Source: Clostridia bacterium (lineage in GTDB: Bacteria; Bacillota; Clostridia; Christensenellales; UBA1242). Taken from it: DNA of 14,968 nucleotides. Numbering within the stretch: the first letter of the stretch is position 1; each line of letters starts with the position of its first letter. Below, piece by piece: positions 1-6,760 of the stretch. The position numbers were made by a program, and so were the translations under genes. The notes below the pieces were generated by a model. It searched no databases, was not told the DNA's origin, and saw only the letters and a program-made list of their open reading frames with translations. The DNA lies in NCBI GenBank assembly GCA_017408305.1, contig JAFQUU010000051.1:1-14968 (forward strand). The letters run 5' to 3'.

Positions 1-1440
1 TATTTTCGCATTGAAGACACAGACAAAAAACGCGAAATCAAAGGCTCTGTAGAATCAACAATCCAAACACTTCATGACTTTGGTATTGACTATGACGAAG
101 GCGTAACACTTGAAGGCGAAAAAGGTGCTTACGGGCCTTATCGCCAAAGCGAAAGAACACATATTTACGAAGCGTTTGCAAAAAAACTTGTGGCTAGTGG
201 CAGGGCATATCCTTGTTTTTGTGAAAAAGCAGAAAACTTTGAAGAAATAGAAGAAAAACGTGCTGACCTTTTGGAAGAAACTTCTACCCTTCAACAAGTT
301 GACCCTTGCAGAGATTTAACACTTGAACAAGTTGAAAACAACCTTAAAAACGGCAAAGCATTTGCCCTAAGGCTTAGGTCACTCGGCAACCCTGACAAAA
401 CTTTTGAGTTTGTTGACACCGTAAAAGGAAAACGCGAAATTAGAGAAAACAATAAAGACATTGTGCTGATTAAAAGTAATGGTTTGCCTGTTTATGCGTT
501 TGCACACGCTGTTGATGACCACCTGATGGGCACAACCCTTGTTGTGCGTGGCGAAGAATGGTGGCCATCACTTGCCTCTCATCTTGAAGTGTTTGATGCA
601 CTTGGTTTTAAACGCCTTAAGTATGCACATAACCCTGTAATTTGCAAACTTGATGATGGTGCAAAACGCAAACTCTCTAAGCGTAAAGACCCAGAGGCCG
701 ATATGCGATTTTTCCTTGAAGTTGGCTACCCAACAACAGCAATTAAGGAATATCTTCTAAACCTTGCAAACTCTAACTTTGAGCCTTGGCGTAAAGCAAA
801 TCCACTTGCCAAGATTGAAGAATTTCCTTTTAGTGCAAAAAAGATTACCCCTTCAAACCCTATGTTTGACTTTGCAAAACTAAACGACATCTCAAAAACA
901 TATATCTCAAAACTTTCTGCAGAAACTGTTTATGAAATGGCAAGCAAGTGGGCAAAAGTTTATGACCATGAATTTTATACAACTTTGACTAAAGACCCAC
1001 TCTACACCACAAAGGTTTTGAATATCGACCGTGATACCCCAAAACCACGCAAGGACATTGCAAAAATGCAAGACACAAAATCTGTGTGGGGATATATGTT
1101 TGATGAGATTTTTGAAACTCTTTCATACAACCTTGAAAACACAAACATCGAAAACCTTAAGGAAGTTTGCAAAAACTATCTTAATATTGTTAACTTCACC
1201 CACACAAAAGATGAATGGTTTAACGCCATTAAAGAAATGTCTGCAAGTCTTGGCTATGCAACAGACAACAAGGCATACAAGGCAAACCCAGAGCAGTTTA
1301 AAGGCAATGTTGCCCTTGTATGCGAGTATATCCGTATTGCCCTTACCACCCAAAAAGATTCTCCAGACCTTTACAGCATCATTTCTGTTCTTGGCGAAGA
1401 AAAAGTTAAGGCAAGACTAAATAAAATATTAAAAATATAA
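1..1440 (+). CDS. gltX: Glutamyl-tRNA synthetase, 5'-truncated by window edge
   Basis: Class I aminoacyl-tRNA synthetase that charges tRNA-Glu (and perhaps tRNA-Gln, if non-discriminating) in the cytoplasm. The reading frame is open from base 1, and 479 residues are visible. The N-terminus with the HIGH motif lies outside the window. Visible signatures are FRIEDTD at 4-24, GPYRQSER at 133-156, a CFC pair followed about 30 residues later by CRDLT (the zinc-binding region of GluRS), GEEW at about 553-564, and the KMSKS-equivalent KLSKR at 670-684. The C-terminal anticodon-binding part ends in an LGEEKVKARL-type motif close to the family's usual LG-x-E-x-V-x-ARL. The GTG at 190 is an internal valine, not a start, because conserved sequence lies upstream in frame. 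The version with KLSKRKDPEA and LLNLANSNFEPW resembles the GluRS of Clostridia. A hairpin terminator follows directly, and the gene converges on valS. Confidence 0.95.
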   Translation, partial: YFRIEDTDKKREIKGSVESTIQTLHDFGIDYDEGVTLEGEKGAYGPYRQSERTHIYEAFAKKLVASGRAYPCFCEKAENFEEIEEKRADLLEETSTLQQVDPCRDLTLEQVENNLKNGKAFALRLRSLGNPDKTFEFVDTVKGKREIRENNKDIVLIKSNGLPVYAFAHAVDDHLMGTTLVVRGEEWWPSLASHLEVFDALGFKRLKYAHNPVICKLDDGAKRKLSKRKDPEADMRFFLEVGYPTTAIKEYLLNLANSNFEPWRKANPLAKIEEFPFSAKKITPSNPMFDFAKLNDISKTYISKLSAETVYEMASKWAKVYDHEFYTTLTKDPLYTTKVLNIDRDTPKPRKDIAKMQDTKSVWGYMFDEIFETLSYNLENTNIENLKEVCKNYLNIVNFTHTKDEWFNAIKEMSASLGYATDNKAYKANPEQFKGNVALVCEYIRIALTTQKDSPDLYSIISVLGEEKVKARLNKILKI

Positions 1441-1463
1441 TCGCTTAAAAAAGCGATTTTTTT
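1440..1463 (+). terminator. Terminator of gltX
   Basis: A 7-bp stem ATCGCTT/AAGCGAT with an AAAA loop is followed by a T-run. The stem begins at the last base of the gltX stop codon. Confidence 0.9.
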
Positions 1464-1472
1464 ATTAAATAA

Positions 1473-1510
1473 ATAAAAAAAACAAACTATTTAATTAAAA
1501 ATAATTTGTT
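1473..1510 (-). terminator. Terminator of valS
   Basis: Two 12-base arms (1481-1492 and 1499-1510) flank a 6-base AT loop. On the minus strand the single imperfect position becomes a G-U wobble, and the hairpin is followed by a T8 run (complement of 1475-1482). On the plus strand the same position is a C/A mismatch, so the element works best for valS. The gltX and valS terminators sit back to back between the convergent genes. Confidence 0.8.
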
Positions 1511-1520
1511 TTTTATTTTT

Positions 1521-3950
1521 TTAGTGAATTATTTCGATATTTTTATCGCCTGGAAGGAATTCGATTTCTTCAATTGTGCCAACGGCTTTTATGTCGCCCT
1601 CAAAAACTTTCACTGCATCAAAGCCTGTGAGTACTAGTTTTTTAAGTTCTTCTTTTTGAGAGAAGCCATTTTCGGTTTTAAATCTTCTAACTGCTGAAAC
1701 CACATCAACCAAAAGGTCGCCACTTGTGATAATTTTTTCATCGAGTGCGTTAAGTGGGTTGATGTCAAGAAGTGTTTCGTGAAGTGATTTTTCGGTGCCA
1801 AAGTCCACAAAATAGTTTTGATAAATTTCTTCAGTAACATGAGGCATAAAGATGCCAAAAAGTTTAAGCATTTCTCTCAGCACATAAAACACTGCAGTTT
1901 GGGCACTTTTTGTTGCTTCCTTGCCATAAACATCTGGATTGTAAAGACGGCGTTTTGCAATTTCGATATAGTTGTCGCAGAAGTTCCAAAAGAATTTTTC
2001 AAGTTCGCCCAGGCCAAGACCGATTTCGTAATTTTCAAAATAGTTTACAAAATATTTTTGCATTTGCCAGAATTTTTGGATTATCCACTTATCCACTGCA
2101 AGAAGGTTTTCATAAATCTCTTGAATTGGTTTTTCTGGCTTAAAGTCTCCAAGAAGTGAAATTGCAAATTTTGATGCATTCCAAAGTTTGTTTACAACTT
2201 TTGCACCGTTTTTGAACTCTTCTTCACTAAAGATAATATCTCTGCCAAGGGTGCCGGTTGCAGCCCAATATCTTGTAATGTCTGCAGATTTTTCTGTAAA
2301 CAGGGTTTTTGGGTCAATCTTTGAATTAGACTTACTTTTTGAAACTTTATTGTCCTTGTCTGCCATAATAAAGCCGTTTACCATCACATTGTGCCAAGGC
2401 ATAGAATCGGTATGGTAGAAACTTTTTACAATTGTGTAAAAATCCCAAGTTCTGATAATGTCGTGGCCATTTGGACGCATAGAGAACGGATAAATTTTGT
2501 TCATCAGTTCGCTGTTATTTGCCCAGCCTGCGTTGATAAGTGGTGTAATTGAAGAGGTTTGCCAAGTGTCAAAAATGTCTACTTCTGGCTCAAAGTTTTG
2601 GCTTCCACATTTTGGGCAAGCATGAAGTGGTTTTTGTGTAAGTGGATTGCAAGGCAGTTGACTTTCTTCTGCATAGATAATTTCACCACAATCTTTGCAA
2701 TACCAAACAGGGATTGGCACACCAAAATATCTTTGCCTTGAAATGCACCAATCACGGTCTATATTTTCAACCCAATTTGCATAGCGACTTTTCATGTACT
2801 CTGGGTGCCAATTAATTTTGTCGCCCATTGCCAAAAAGTCTTGTTTATGATTTATAAGGTCTATAAACCACTGTTTTTTGATGTTGATTTCCATTGGTGT
2901 GCCACAGCGTTCATGTGTTGAAACTGCATGCACAATTTCTTCTTGTTTAAGCATAAAGCCATTAGCCTTAAGGTCTTCAATCACTGCTGCCCTTGCAGCC
3001 TTGATTTTAAGGCCTTCATACTTGCCTGAAAGTGCAGTCATTCTGCCACCATCATCAAACGCAGTTTTGATTGGCAGGTTGTGTGTTTCTTGCCAATAAA
3101 GGTCTGTCTCATCACCAAAAGTACAGCACATAACAGCACCCGTGCCTTTGTCTAGGGCAACCTTGTCATCAGCCATAATTTCAACTTCAAAGTCATAAAG
3201 AGGCACACGCACTTTTTTGCCAATAAGATGCTTAAATCTTTCATCTTCAGGATTTACAAACACGCATACGCACGCACAAAGCATTTCCGGCCTTGTGGTT
3301 GCAATTTCAAGGTAGCCTTCACCTTCTACAAATGGGAATTTCATGTAGTTGAATGTTGAAGGAAGGTCCTTACTTTCAAGTTCTGCCTGAGCTATTGAAA
3401 TACGGCATTCAGGGCACCAAATTGCTGGGCGATTGCCATAATAAGCAAGGCCTTTTTTTGCAAGATTTAGGAAAGATTTTTGGCTTGCAATTTGCACTTC
3501 AGGGCTGACTGTTGAATACAAAAGATTCCAGTCCACGCAAAAACCTGCACGAATAAACAGTTTTTTGAAATCTTGCTGATATTTTTGTGCAACATCATTA
3601 CAAAGTTTGCCAAACTCTTCTCTAGACATATTGTGGGCACGCACACCCATATCTTTTTCAACCAAGCGTTCAGTTGGAAGGCCGTTGTTATCAAAACCAA
3701 AAGGATAGAAAACATTATAGCCCATCATACGCTTAAAGCGTACAACAAACTCTGCCTGTGTGTAAGAAAACACATGGCCAATATGTATATTGCCACTTAC
3801 GGTTGGTGGTGGTGTGTCAACAGAAAAGATTGGTTTTGTGGAATTTGGGTCAAAATAGTATGTGCTATTATCTTGCCAAAACTTTTGCCACTTTTCTTCA
3901 GAAATCTTAAAATCATACTTGCCTTCAAGGCCTTTTTTATTCTCTAACAT
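1521..3950 (-). CDS. valS: Valyl-tRNA synthetase, archaeal-type (type 2)
   Basis: Class I synthetase that attaches valine to tRNA-Val. It has 809 residues. HIGH is at residues 56-59 and the KMSKS equivalent KVSKS at 535-539. The CP1 editing domain motif starting GTGAVMCCTFGD lies near 269-280, and four Cys-rich zinc-knuckle elements lie near 179-182, 346-350, 418-422 and 445-449. The motif DTWQTSSITP (461-470) and the MCCTFGD editing signature match the archaeal/rickettsial ValRS class rather than the usual bacterial ValRS, which has DTWFSS and runs to about 880 residues with a C-terminal coiled-coil arm. Here the protein stops after the anticodon-binding domain, with no such arm. The ATG is supported by GGAAG six bases upstream. 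There is a good promoter immediately upstream and no T-box leader. Assignment as ValRS rather than IleRS/LeuRS is firm; the type-2 placement is from recalled motifs. Confidence 0.95.
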   Translation of the reverse strand: MLENKKGLEGKYDFKISEEKWQKFWQDNSTYYFDPNSTKPIFSVDTPPPTVSGNIHIGHVFSYTQAEFVVRFKRMMGYNVFYPFGFDNNGLPTERLVEKDMGVRAHNMSREEFGKLCNDVAQKYQQDFKKLFIRAGFCVDWNLLYSTVSPEVQIASQKSFLNLAKKGLAYYGNRPAIWCPECRISIAQAELESKDLPSTFNYMKFPFVEGEGYLEIATTRPEMLCACVCVFVNPEDERFKHLIGKKVRVPLYDFEVEIMADDKVALDKGTGAVMCCTFGDETDLYWQETHNLPIKTAFDDGGRMTALSGKYEGLKIKAARAAVIEDLKANGFMLKQEEIVHAVSTHERCGTPMEINIKKQWFIDLINHKQDFLAMGDKINWHPEYMKSRYANWVENIDRDWCISRQRYFGVPIPVWYCKDCGEIIYAEESQLPCNPLTQKPLHACPKCGSQNFEPEVDIFDTWQTSSITPLINAGWANNSELMNKIYPFSMRPNGHDIIRTWDFYTIVKSFYHTDSMPWHNVMVNGFIMADKDNKVSKSKSNSKIDPKTLFTEKSADITRYWAATGTLGRDIIFSEEEFKNGAKVVNKLWNASKFAISLLGDFKPEKPIQEIYENLLAVDKWIIQKFWQMQKYFVNYFENYEIGLGLGELEKFFWNFCDNYIEIAKRRLYNPDVYGKEATKSAQTAVFYVLREMLKLFGIFMPHVTEEIYQNYFVDFGTEKSLHETLLDINPLNALDEKIITSGDLLVDVVSAVRRFKTENGFSQKEELKKLVLTGFDAVKVFEGDIKAVGTIEEIEFLPGDKNIEIIH

Positions 3951-3975
3951 ATTTGCTTCCTTTTTTTACTTATCT

Positions 3976-4004
3976 AGTATATATTTTTCGCTTCAAAAAG
4001 TCAA
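3976..4004 (-). promoter_or_regulatory. Sigma-70 type promoter of valS
   Basis: On the minus strand TTGACT (3999-4004), a 17-base spacer and TATACT (3976-3981) form a near-consensus promoter. The -10 lies 25 bases before the valS ATG, leaving room for only a very short leader carrying the GGAAG ribosome site. That excludes a T-box riboswitch between this promoter and the start. Confidence 0.8.
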
Positions 4005-4040
4005 TAACTTACACGCAAAAAGCCATCAACTGCTGTGCTT

Positions 4041-4070
4041 ATAAAAAAAATAAAAGCACAATGTGCCTTT
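4041..4070 (-). terminator. Terminator of small membrane protein gene
   Basis: On the minus strand an AAA-GCAC/GTGC-TTT stem with a 3-base loop and one bulged base is followed by a T-rich run broken by single A bases (complement of 4042-4055). A competing hairpin can form using 4034-4040 with 4054-4060. It is weaker than the other terminators here. Confidence 0.6.
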
Positions 4071-4084
4071 ACTTTTCTTCCCAC

Positions 4085-4300
4085 TTAAGCCAAAACAAAT
4101 ATTTTGTTTTTTGCAATAATTGAAACAAGGTCAATAATCCAAAAGATTGGGAAAAGAATAATGTTCAAAATCACCCCAAGGAAGTTTCCGTTTTGTACAC
4201 GGGTGATAATCCCCAGAACAATATTTGAAATTGGAATAATTGCAAGCACCAAACTTACAATAAATCCAAGCCCAAAATATCCACCAGAACTTTTTGCCAT
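4085..4300 (-). CDS. Small hydrophobic membrane protein, function unknown
   Basis: A 71-residue protein with a short polar glycine-rich start (MAKSSGGYFGLG) and two predicted membrane helices at about residues 12-33 and 41-63, joined by a short RVQNGN turn. A short KNK-containing tail follows. The fold is a helical hairpin, superficially like small stress or proteolipid membrane proteins, but I do not recognise a named family. Coding status is supported by a strong ribosome site (GAGGAGGG about 5 bases before ATG), a promoter, and a downstream terminator. It lies 64 bases downstream of dcd and upstream of valS on the same strand, with its own promoter inside an inverted repeat, so it is probably regulated separately. 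No conserved catalytic residues are visible. Confidence 0.75.
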   Translation of the reverse strand: MAKSSGGYFGLGFIVSLVLAIIPISNIVLGIITRVQNGNFLGVILNIILFPIFWIIDLVSIIAKNKIFVLA

Positions 4301-4318
4301 AATACCCTCCTCGATTTC

Positions 4319-4347
4319 ATATTACACTATTTTGTAAAATTCTCCAA
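4319..4347 (-). promoter_or_regulatory. Predicted promoter of small membrane protein gene
   Basis: On the minus strand TTGGAG (4342-4347), a 17-base spacer and TAATAT (4319-4324). The -10 lies 18 bases before the start at 4300, and the ribosome site falls in between. The -35 is imperfect and lies between the arms of an inverted repeat. Confidence 0.5.
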
Positions 4348-4359
4348 ATATTTTACAAA
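4331..4359. repeat. Perfect 10-bp inverted repeat over a promoter (candidate operator)
   Basis: TTTGTAAAAT at 4331-4340 and its exact reverse complement ATTTTACAAA at 4350-4359 are separated by 9 bases. On the minus strand it lies just after dcd but is followed by AATAGTG rather than a T-run, so it is a poor terminator for dcd. One arm lies in the promoter spacer and the other just upstream of the -35 for the small membrane gene, as expected for a repressor site. Confidence 0.55.
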
Positions 4360-4364
4360 GGTTT

Positions 4365-4889
4365 TTATTTTTCTTGCTCAAAATCTTTATACAGCCTACA
4401 AGGTGTGGCATCAATTTGATCTTGATACCTACCCTCATAATTTGTTGGCTCTCCGGTTATTTCTTCATAATAAAGTTGGCCAATTTGCATGTTTGGATAC
4501 ACCCTTACCTTCATTACTGCTGTGATTTCAAGCGTCCAAGTACCACGAAAACCAACATCACCAAAGCCGGCAGTTCTGTGAATTTCAATGCCAAGCCTGC
4601 CGATTGAAGAGCGTCCATCAATTCCTGGAACCAAATTATATGTTTCGGTGTATTCGTTTGTCCTTGCAAGATAAAGCACATTTGGCTCTAAGACATACCC
4701 TTCTTTCGGGATAATAATTTCTTCTGTTGGGTTTTCCTTATAGGCGTCCAAAACATCACATGTATATCTCTCAAGCCTTTCGTTTAGTGTAACATTATAA
4801 CTGTTTGGGTTAAGTTGTTTTTGATTGAACGGCTGAATAATAATGTTCCCTTTTCTCATTTCTTCCATAATTGCTGATTTTGTAAGCAT
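4365..4889 (-). CDS. dcd: dCTP deaminase
   Basis: Converts dCTP to dUTP (or to dUMP in the bifunctional form) in the cytoplasm to supply dUMP for thymidylate synthesis. The 174-residue length is close to family size. Signatures are QPFNQKQLNPNSYN (residues 19-32), GRSSIGRLG (92-100), HRTAGFGDVGFRG (104-116) and the catalytic glutamate in TWTLE (E121), followed by PNMQIGQLYYEE (132-143). The TAGF motif after the RSS helix, in place of the E. coli TAHRID, resembles the bifunctional deaminase/dUTPase group and the form common in Clostridia; which activity it has cannot be settled by eye. The ATG has a good ribosome site (AAGGAG six bases upstream). It is divergent from the FabG-like gene and has its own promoter. 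Together with cmk, about 900 bases away, it gives a pyrimidine nucleotide theme. Confidence 0.93.
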   Translation of the reverse strand: MLTKSAIMEEMRKGNIIIQPFNQKQLNPNSYNVTLNERLERYTCDVLDAYKENPTEEIIIPKEGYVLEPNVLYLARTNEYTETYNLVPGIDGRSSIGRLGIEIHRTAGFGDVGFRGTWTLEITAVMKVRVYPNMQIGQLYYEEITGEPTNYEGRYQDQIDATPCRLYKDFEQEK

Positions 4890-4913
4890 AAATCTCTCCT
4901 TTTTGCTATCTTG

Positions 4914-4941
4914 AGTATATCATAAACCGACATTTTTGCAA
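4914..4941 (-). promoter_or_regulatory. Promoter of dcd
   Basis: On the minus strand TTGCAA (4936-4941), a 16-base spacer and TATACT (4914-4919). The -10 is 24 bases from the ATG, so the mRNA has a short leader that includes the AAGGAG ribosome site. Confidence 0.6.
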
Positions 4942-4999
4942 GCAATTTGACAAAATTCACCATAATTCGACTTTATATTTACTCATTTATCCCTAGCAC

Positions 5000-5028
5000 T
5001 TGAAAAACTATTTAAATTATGCTATAAT
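5000..5028 (+). promoter_or_regulatory. Promoter of FabG-like gene, predicted leaderless
   Basis: TTGAAA (5000-5005), a 17-base spacer and a perfect TATAAT (5023-5028), preceded by TGC (extended -10). Only 6 bases separate the -10 from the ATG at 5035, so transcription should start at or within a base or two of the start codon. No Shine-Dalgarno sequence is present. Confidence 0.8.
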
Positions 5029-5034
5029 ATTTAT

Positions 5035-5775
5035 ATGAAAAGAAAAACAGTACTTATTACGGGTTCATCTCGTGGCATTGGTGCCGAAATTGCAAGGCAC
5101 TTTGCCGAAAACGGTTATAATGTTGTAATCAATTATTTCCAGTCTAAAGACAAAGCGATGGCACTTCTTGAAGAAATCACGCAAAAAGGTGCAAACGCAA
5201 TTGCTGTCTATGCTGATATTAGGCAGGAAAAAGATGTGCAAAACCTTTTTGACACTGCAACCAAAACCTTTGGGCATATTGATGTGCTTGTAAACAACGC
5301 AGGCATTGCCCTTACAAAACTTGTGTTTGACTGCACCACGGAAGAATTTGACAACCTCTTCTTCACCAACATCAAAGGCAATTTTATGATGACAAGGCTT
5401 GTGGTTCCTCAAATGCTGTCAAACGGTGGTGGCAAAATCATCAACATCAGTTCAATTTGGGGGCAAACAGGTGGTGCAATGGAGGCACTTTATTCTTCAA
5501 CCAAAGGTGCAATCATTTCATTTACAAAAGCCTTGGCAAAAGAATACGCTCTTTCAAACATTACAGTCAACACCATCGCCCCTGGCGTGATTGACACCGA
5601 TATGATACGCTCAGTCCACACAGACGAAGAAGTTGAAATGGTGAAAGAATTTATCCCTATGAATAAAATTGCCCACCCTAAAGAAGTTGCAACTATGGCA
5701 CTATTTTTGGCATCAGACAAAGCAAACTACATCACAGGCCAAGTGCTTGGCGTAAACGGTGGTATGTATATATAA
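5035..5775 (+). CDS. Short-chain dehydrogenase/reductase, FabG-like 3-oxoacyl-ACP reductase
   Basis: NAD(P)H-dependent oxidoreductase of the classical SDR family, 246 residues. The Rossmann cofactor motif TGSSRGIG is at residues 9-16 and NNAG at 87-90. The active-site Asn is in TNIKG (N112). The catalytic triad is Ser140 (KIINISS), Tyr153 and Lys157 (YSSTK), with PG after the triad (PGVIDTDM) and a C-terminal TGQVLGVNGG. Overall length and the last motif fit 3-oxoacyl-ACP reductase (FabG), the reductive step of fatty acid elongation. No other fatty acid synthesis genes are nearby, so another SDR substrate is possible and I give no symbol. The gene stands alone between its own promoter and a strong terminator. 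The start is fixed by the conserved N-terminal beta strand; with no ribosome site, it is expected to be translated as a leaderless mRNA. Confidence 0.88.
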   Translation: MKRKTVLITGSSRGIGAEIARHFAENGYNVVINYFQSKDKAMALLEEITQKGANAIAVYADIRQEKDVQNLFDTATKTFGHIDVLVNNAGIALTKLVFDCTTEEFDNLFFTNIKGNFMMTRLVVPQMLSNGGGKIINISSIWGQTGGAMEALYSSTKGAIISFTKALAKEYALSNITVNTIAPGVIDTDMIRSVHTDEEVEMVKEFIPMNKIAHPKEVATMALFLASDKANYITGQVLGVNGGMYI

Positions 5776-5801
5776 AAAAAACGGCACTCGCCGTTTTTTT
5801 A
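5774..5801. terminator. Bidirectional terminator shared by FabG-like gene and cmk
   Basis: The core stem ACGGC/GCCGT with an ACTC loop (5781-5794) is flanked by an A-run on the left and a T-run on the right, so it is followed by a U-tract on both strands. It overlaps the stop codons of both convergent genes (TAA at 5773-5775 on plus and at 5799-5801 on minus), leaving only 23 bases between them. Confidence 0.9.
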
Positions 5802-6494
5802 TCTTTCTGCACCTAAACCTTTTTCTTTAGTTTTTATTTTTGTAAGAATTAGGTCAACAACCTCATTTGCCTGCATATCACTTGTGTCAACAACAAAAGC
5901 ATCCTGAGCCGGCACAAGTGGAGAAATTGCCCTTGTTTTGTCAAGTTCATCACGCTTAAGGATATCGGCATAAATTTTTCTCATGCTTGGCTTTTGACCT
6001 TTTGCACAAAGTTGCTTAAATCTTCTCGTGGCCCTAACTTTTGGGTCTGCAGTCAAGAAAATTTTGTTTTGGCTGTTGGGCAAAACCACAGTGCCAATGT
6101 CCCTACCCTCAACCACAATGTTTTCGCTTTCAGCAATTTGCCTTTGCACAGCACGCACTTTTTCACGCACCTCTGGCACCTTTGCAACAAATGGCACATT
6201 GTTTTCAACAGCACCACCACGAAGGTATGCAGTTAAGTCCATACCATCAACAAAAACGTGCTGAACGCCTTTTAAATACTTCACTTCAATAAATAAGTTG
6301 TGGGCGATATTGCCAACAAAATCCTCGTCCTTCACATCATAATTTTTTGCAAGCAGACTTGCAGTGATTGCACGATAAATTGCACCTGTTTCCAAAGTTT
6401 TCCAGCCAAGTTTTTCGGCAAGCATTTTTGCGATTGTACTTTTACCAACACCGGCAACGCCATCAATGGCGATACTCTCAATTTTTTTATCCAT
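5799..6494 (-). CDS. cmk: Cytidylate kinase
   Basis: Phosphorylates CMP and dCMP to the diphosphates using ATP in the cytoplasm. The 231 residues match bacterial Cmk. The P-loop is GVAGVGKST (residues 12-20), with TGAIYRAI (37-44) in the NMP-binding region and the diagnostic EGRDIGTVVLP (129-139). An arginine-bearing lid (RATRRFK, 154-160) is followed by the RDELDKTRAISPLVPAQDAF segment (181-200) and DTS. Most Cmk P-loops read GPAGAGKST; the two valines here are conservative. The N-terminus is typical and begins a few residues before the first strand, so the ATG is sound, yet there is no Shine-Dalgarno sequence and a promoter -10 ends 6 bases upstream. It shares a terminator with the convergent FabG-like gene and overlaps promoters with the divergent tRNA gene. 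Confidence 0.95.
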   Translation of the reverse strand: MDKKIESIAIDGVAGVGKSTIAKMLAEKLGWKTLETGAIYRAITASLLAKNYDVKDEDFVGNIAHNLFIEVKYLKGVQHVFVDGMDLTAYLRGGAVENNVPFVAKVPEVREKVRAVQRQIAESENIVVEGRDIGTVVLPNSQNKIFLTADPKVRATRRFKQLCAKGQKPSMRKIYADILKRDELDKTRAISPLVPAQDAFVVDTSDMQANEVVDLILTKIKTKEKGLGAER

Positions 6495-6500
6495 ATTTTT

Positions 6501-6529
6501 ATTTTAGCATAACACTTGACTTTTGACAA
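6501..6529 (-). promoter_or_regulatory. Promoter of cmk, predicted leaderless
   Basis: On the minus strand TTGTCA (6524-6529), a 17-base spacer ending in TATGC, and TAAAAT (6501-6506). The -10 ends exactly 6 bases before the ATG. The TATGC-TAAAAT arrangement closely matches TATGC-TATAAT of the FabG-like gene. Confidence 0.75.
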
Positions 6530-6544
6530 GATTTTTTTCATAAT
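6516..6544 (+). promoter_or_regulatory. Promoter of tRNA-Thr gene
   Basis: TTGACT (6516-6521), a 17-base spacer and CATAAT (6539-6544), 22 bases before the mature tRNA 5' end. Its -35 lies inside the spacer of the divergent cmk promoter, so the two promoters physically overlap. Confidence 0.6.
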
Positions 6545-6566
6545 TAGGTAGTAGCCTTAGTCTTTT

Positions 6567-6642
6567 GCTGATGTAGCACAGTTGGCAGTGCATTTGATTC
6601 GTAATCAAAAGGTCGGCGGTTCGATCCCGCCCATCAGCTCCA
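6567..6642 (+). tRNA. tRNA-Thr (anticodon CGT)
   Basis: A 76-base cloverleaf. The acceptor GCTGATG pairs with CATCAGC, the D stem is GCAC/GTGC, and the anticodon stem TTTGA/TCAAA holds the loop TTCGTAA with anticodon CGT (reads ACG). The variable loop is AGGTC, and the T arm is GGCGG/CCGCC with loop TTCGATC. The discriminator is T and CCA is encoded. The acceptor stem and T73 match tRNA-Thr of Clostridia. It has its own promoter and terminator, so it is a single-gene unit. Confidence 0.95.
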
Positions 6643-6646
6643 ATGC

Positions 6647-6676
6647 AAAAAACAAACCCTTGAGGTTTGTTTTTTC
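6647..6676 (+). terminator. Terminator of tRNA-Thr gene
   Basis: A perfect 12-bp stem (arms 6647-6658 and 6664-6675) with a 5-base loop ends in a T-run. It begins only 4 bases after the encoded CCA. Confidence 0.85.
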
Positions 6677-6701
6677 TCTCAACACCTGCCAAAAAAAATA
6701 A

Positions 6702-6727
6702 ATAAAAAAAACAACCTTTTTGGTTGC
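6702..6727 (-). terminator. Terminator of acyltransferase gene
   Basis: On the minus strand a CAACC/GGTTG stem (6712-6716 with 6722-6726) and a 5-base A loop are followed by a T8 run. It lies about 34 bases beyond the acyltransferase stop. The stem is short but the U-tract is strong. Confidence 0.7.
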
Positions 6728-6760
6728 AATAATATTATTTTTATTAAAAATATTTATTTT

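Noticed and set aside
1031..1420. Plus-strand 129-codon frame inside gltX
   Set aside because: It is a +1 shadow of the conserved GluRS C-terminal region.
190..1440. GTG at 190 as the start of gltX
   Set aside because: The frame is open to base 1 and encodes conserved GluRS motifs (FRIEDTD, GPYRQSER) upstream of 190, so the GTG is an internal valine.
6504..6692. Minus-strand reading frame covering the tRNA
   Set aside because: It is the antisense of tRNA-Thr and its terminator, with no ribosome site or recognisable protein.
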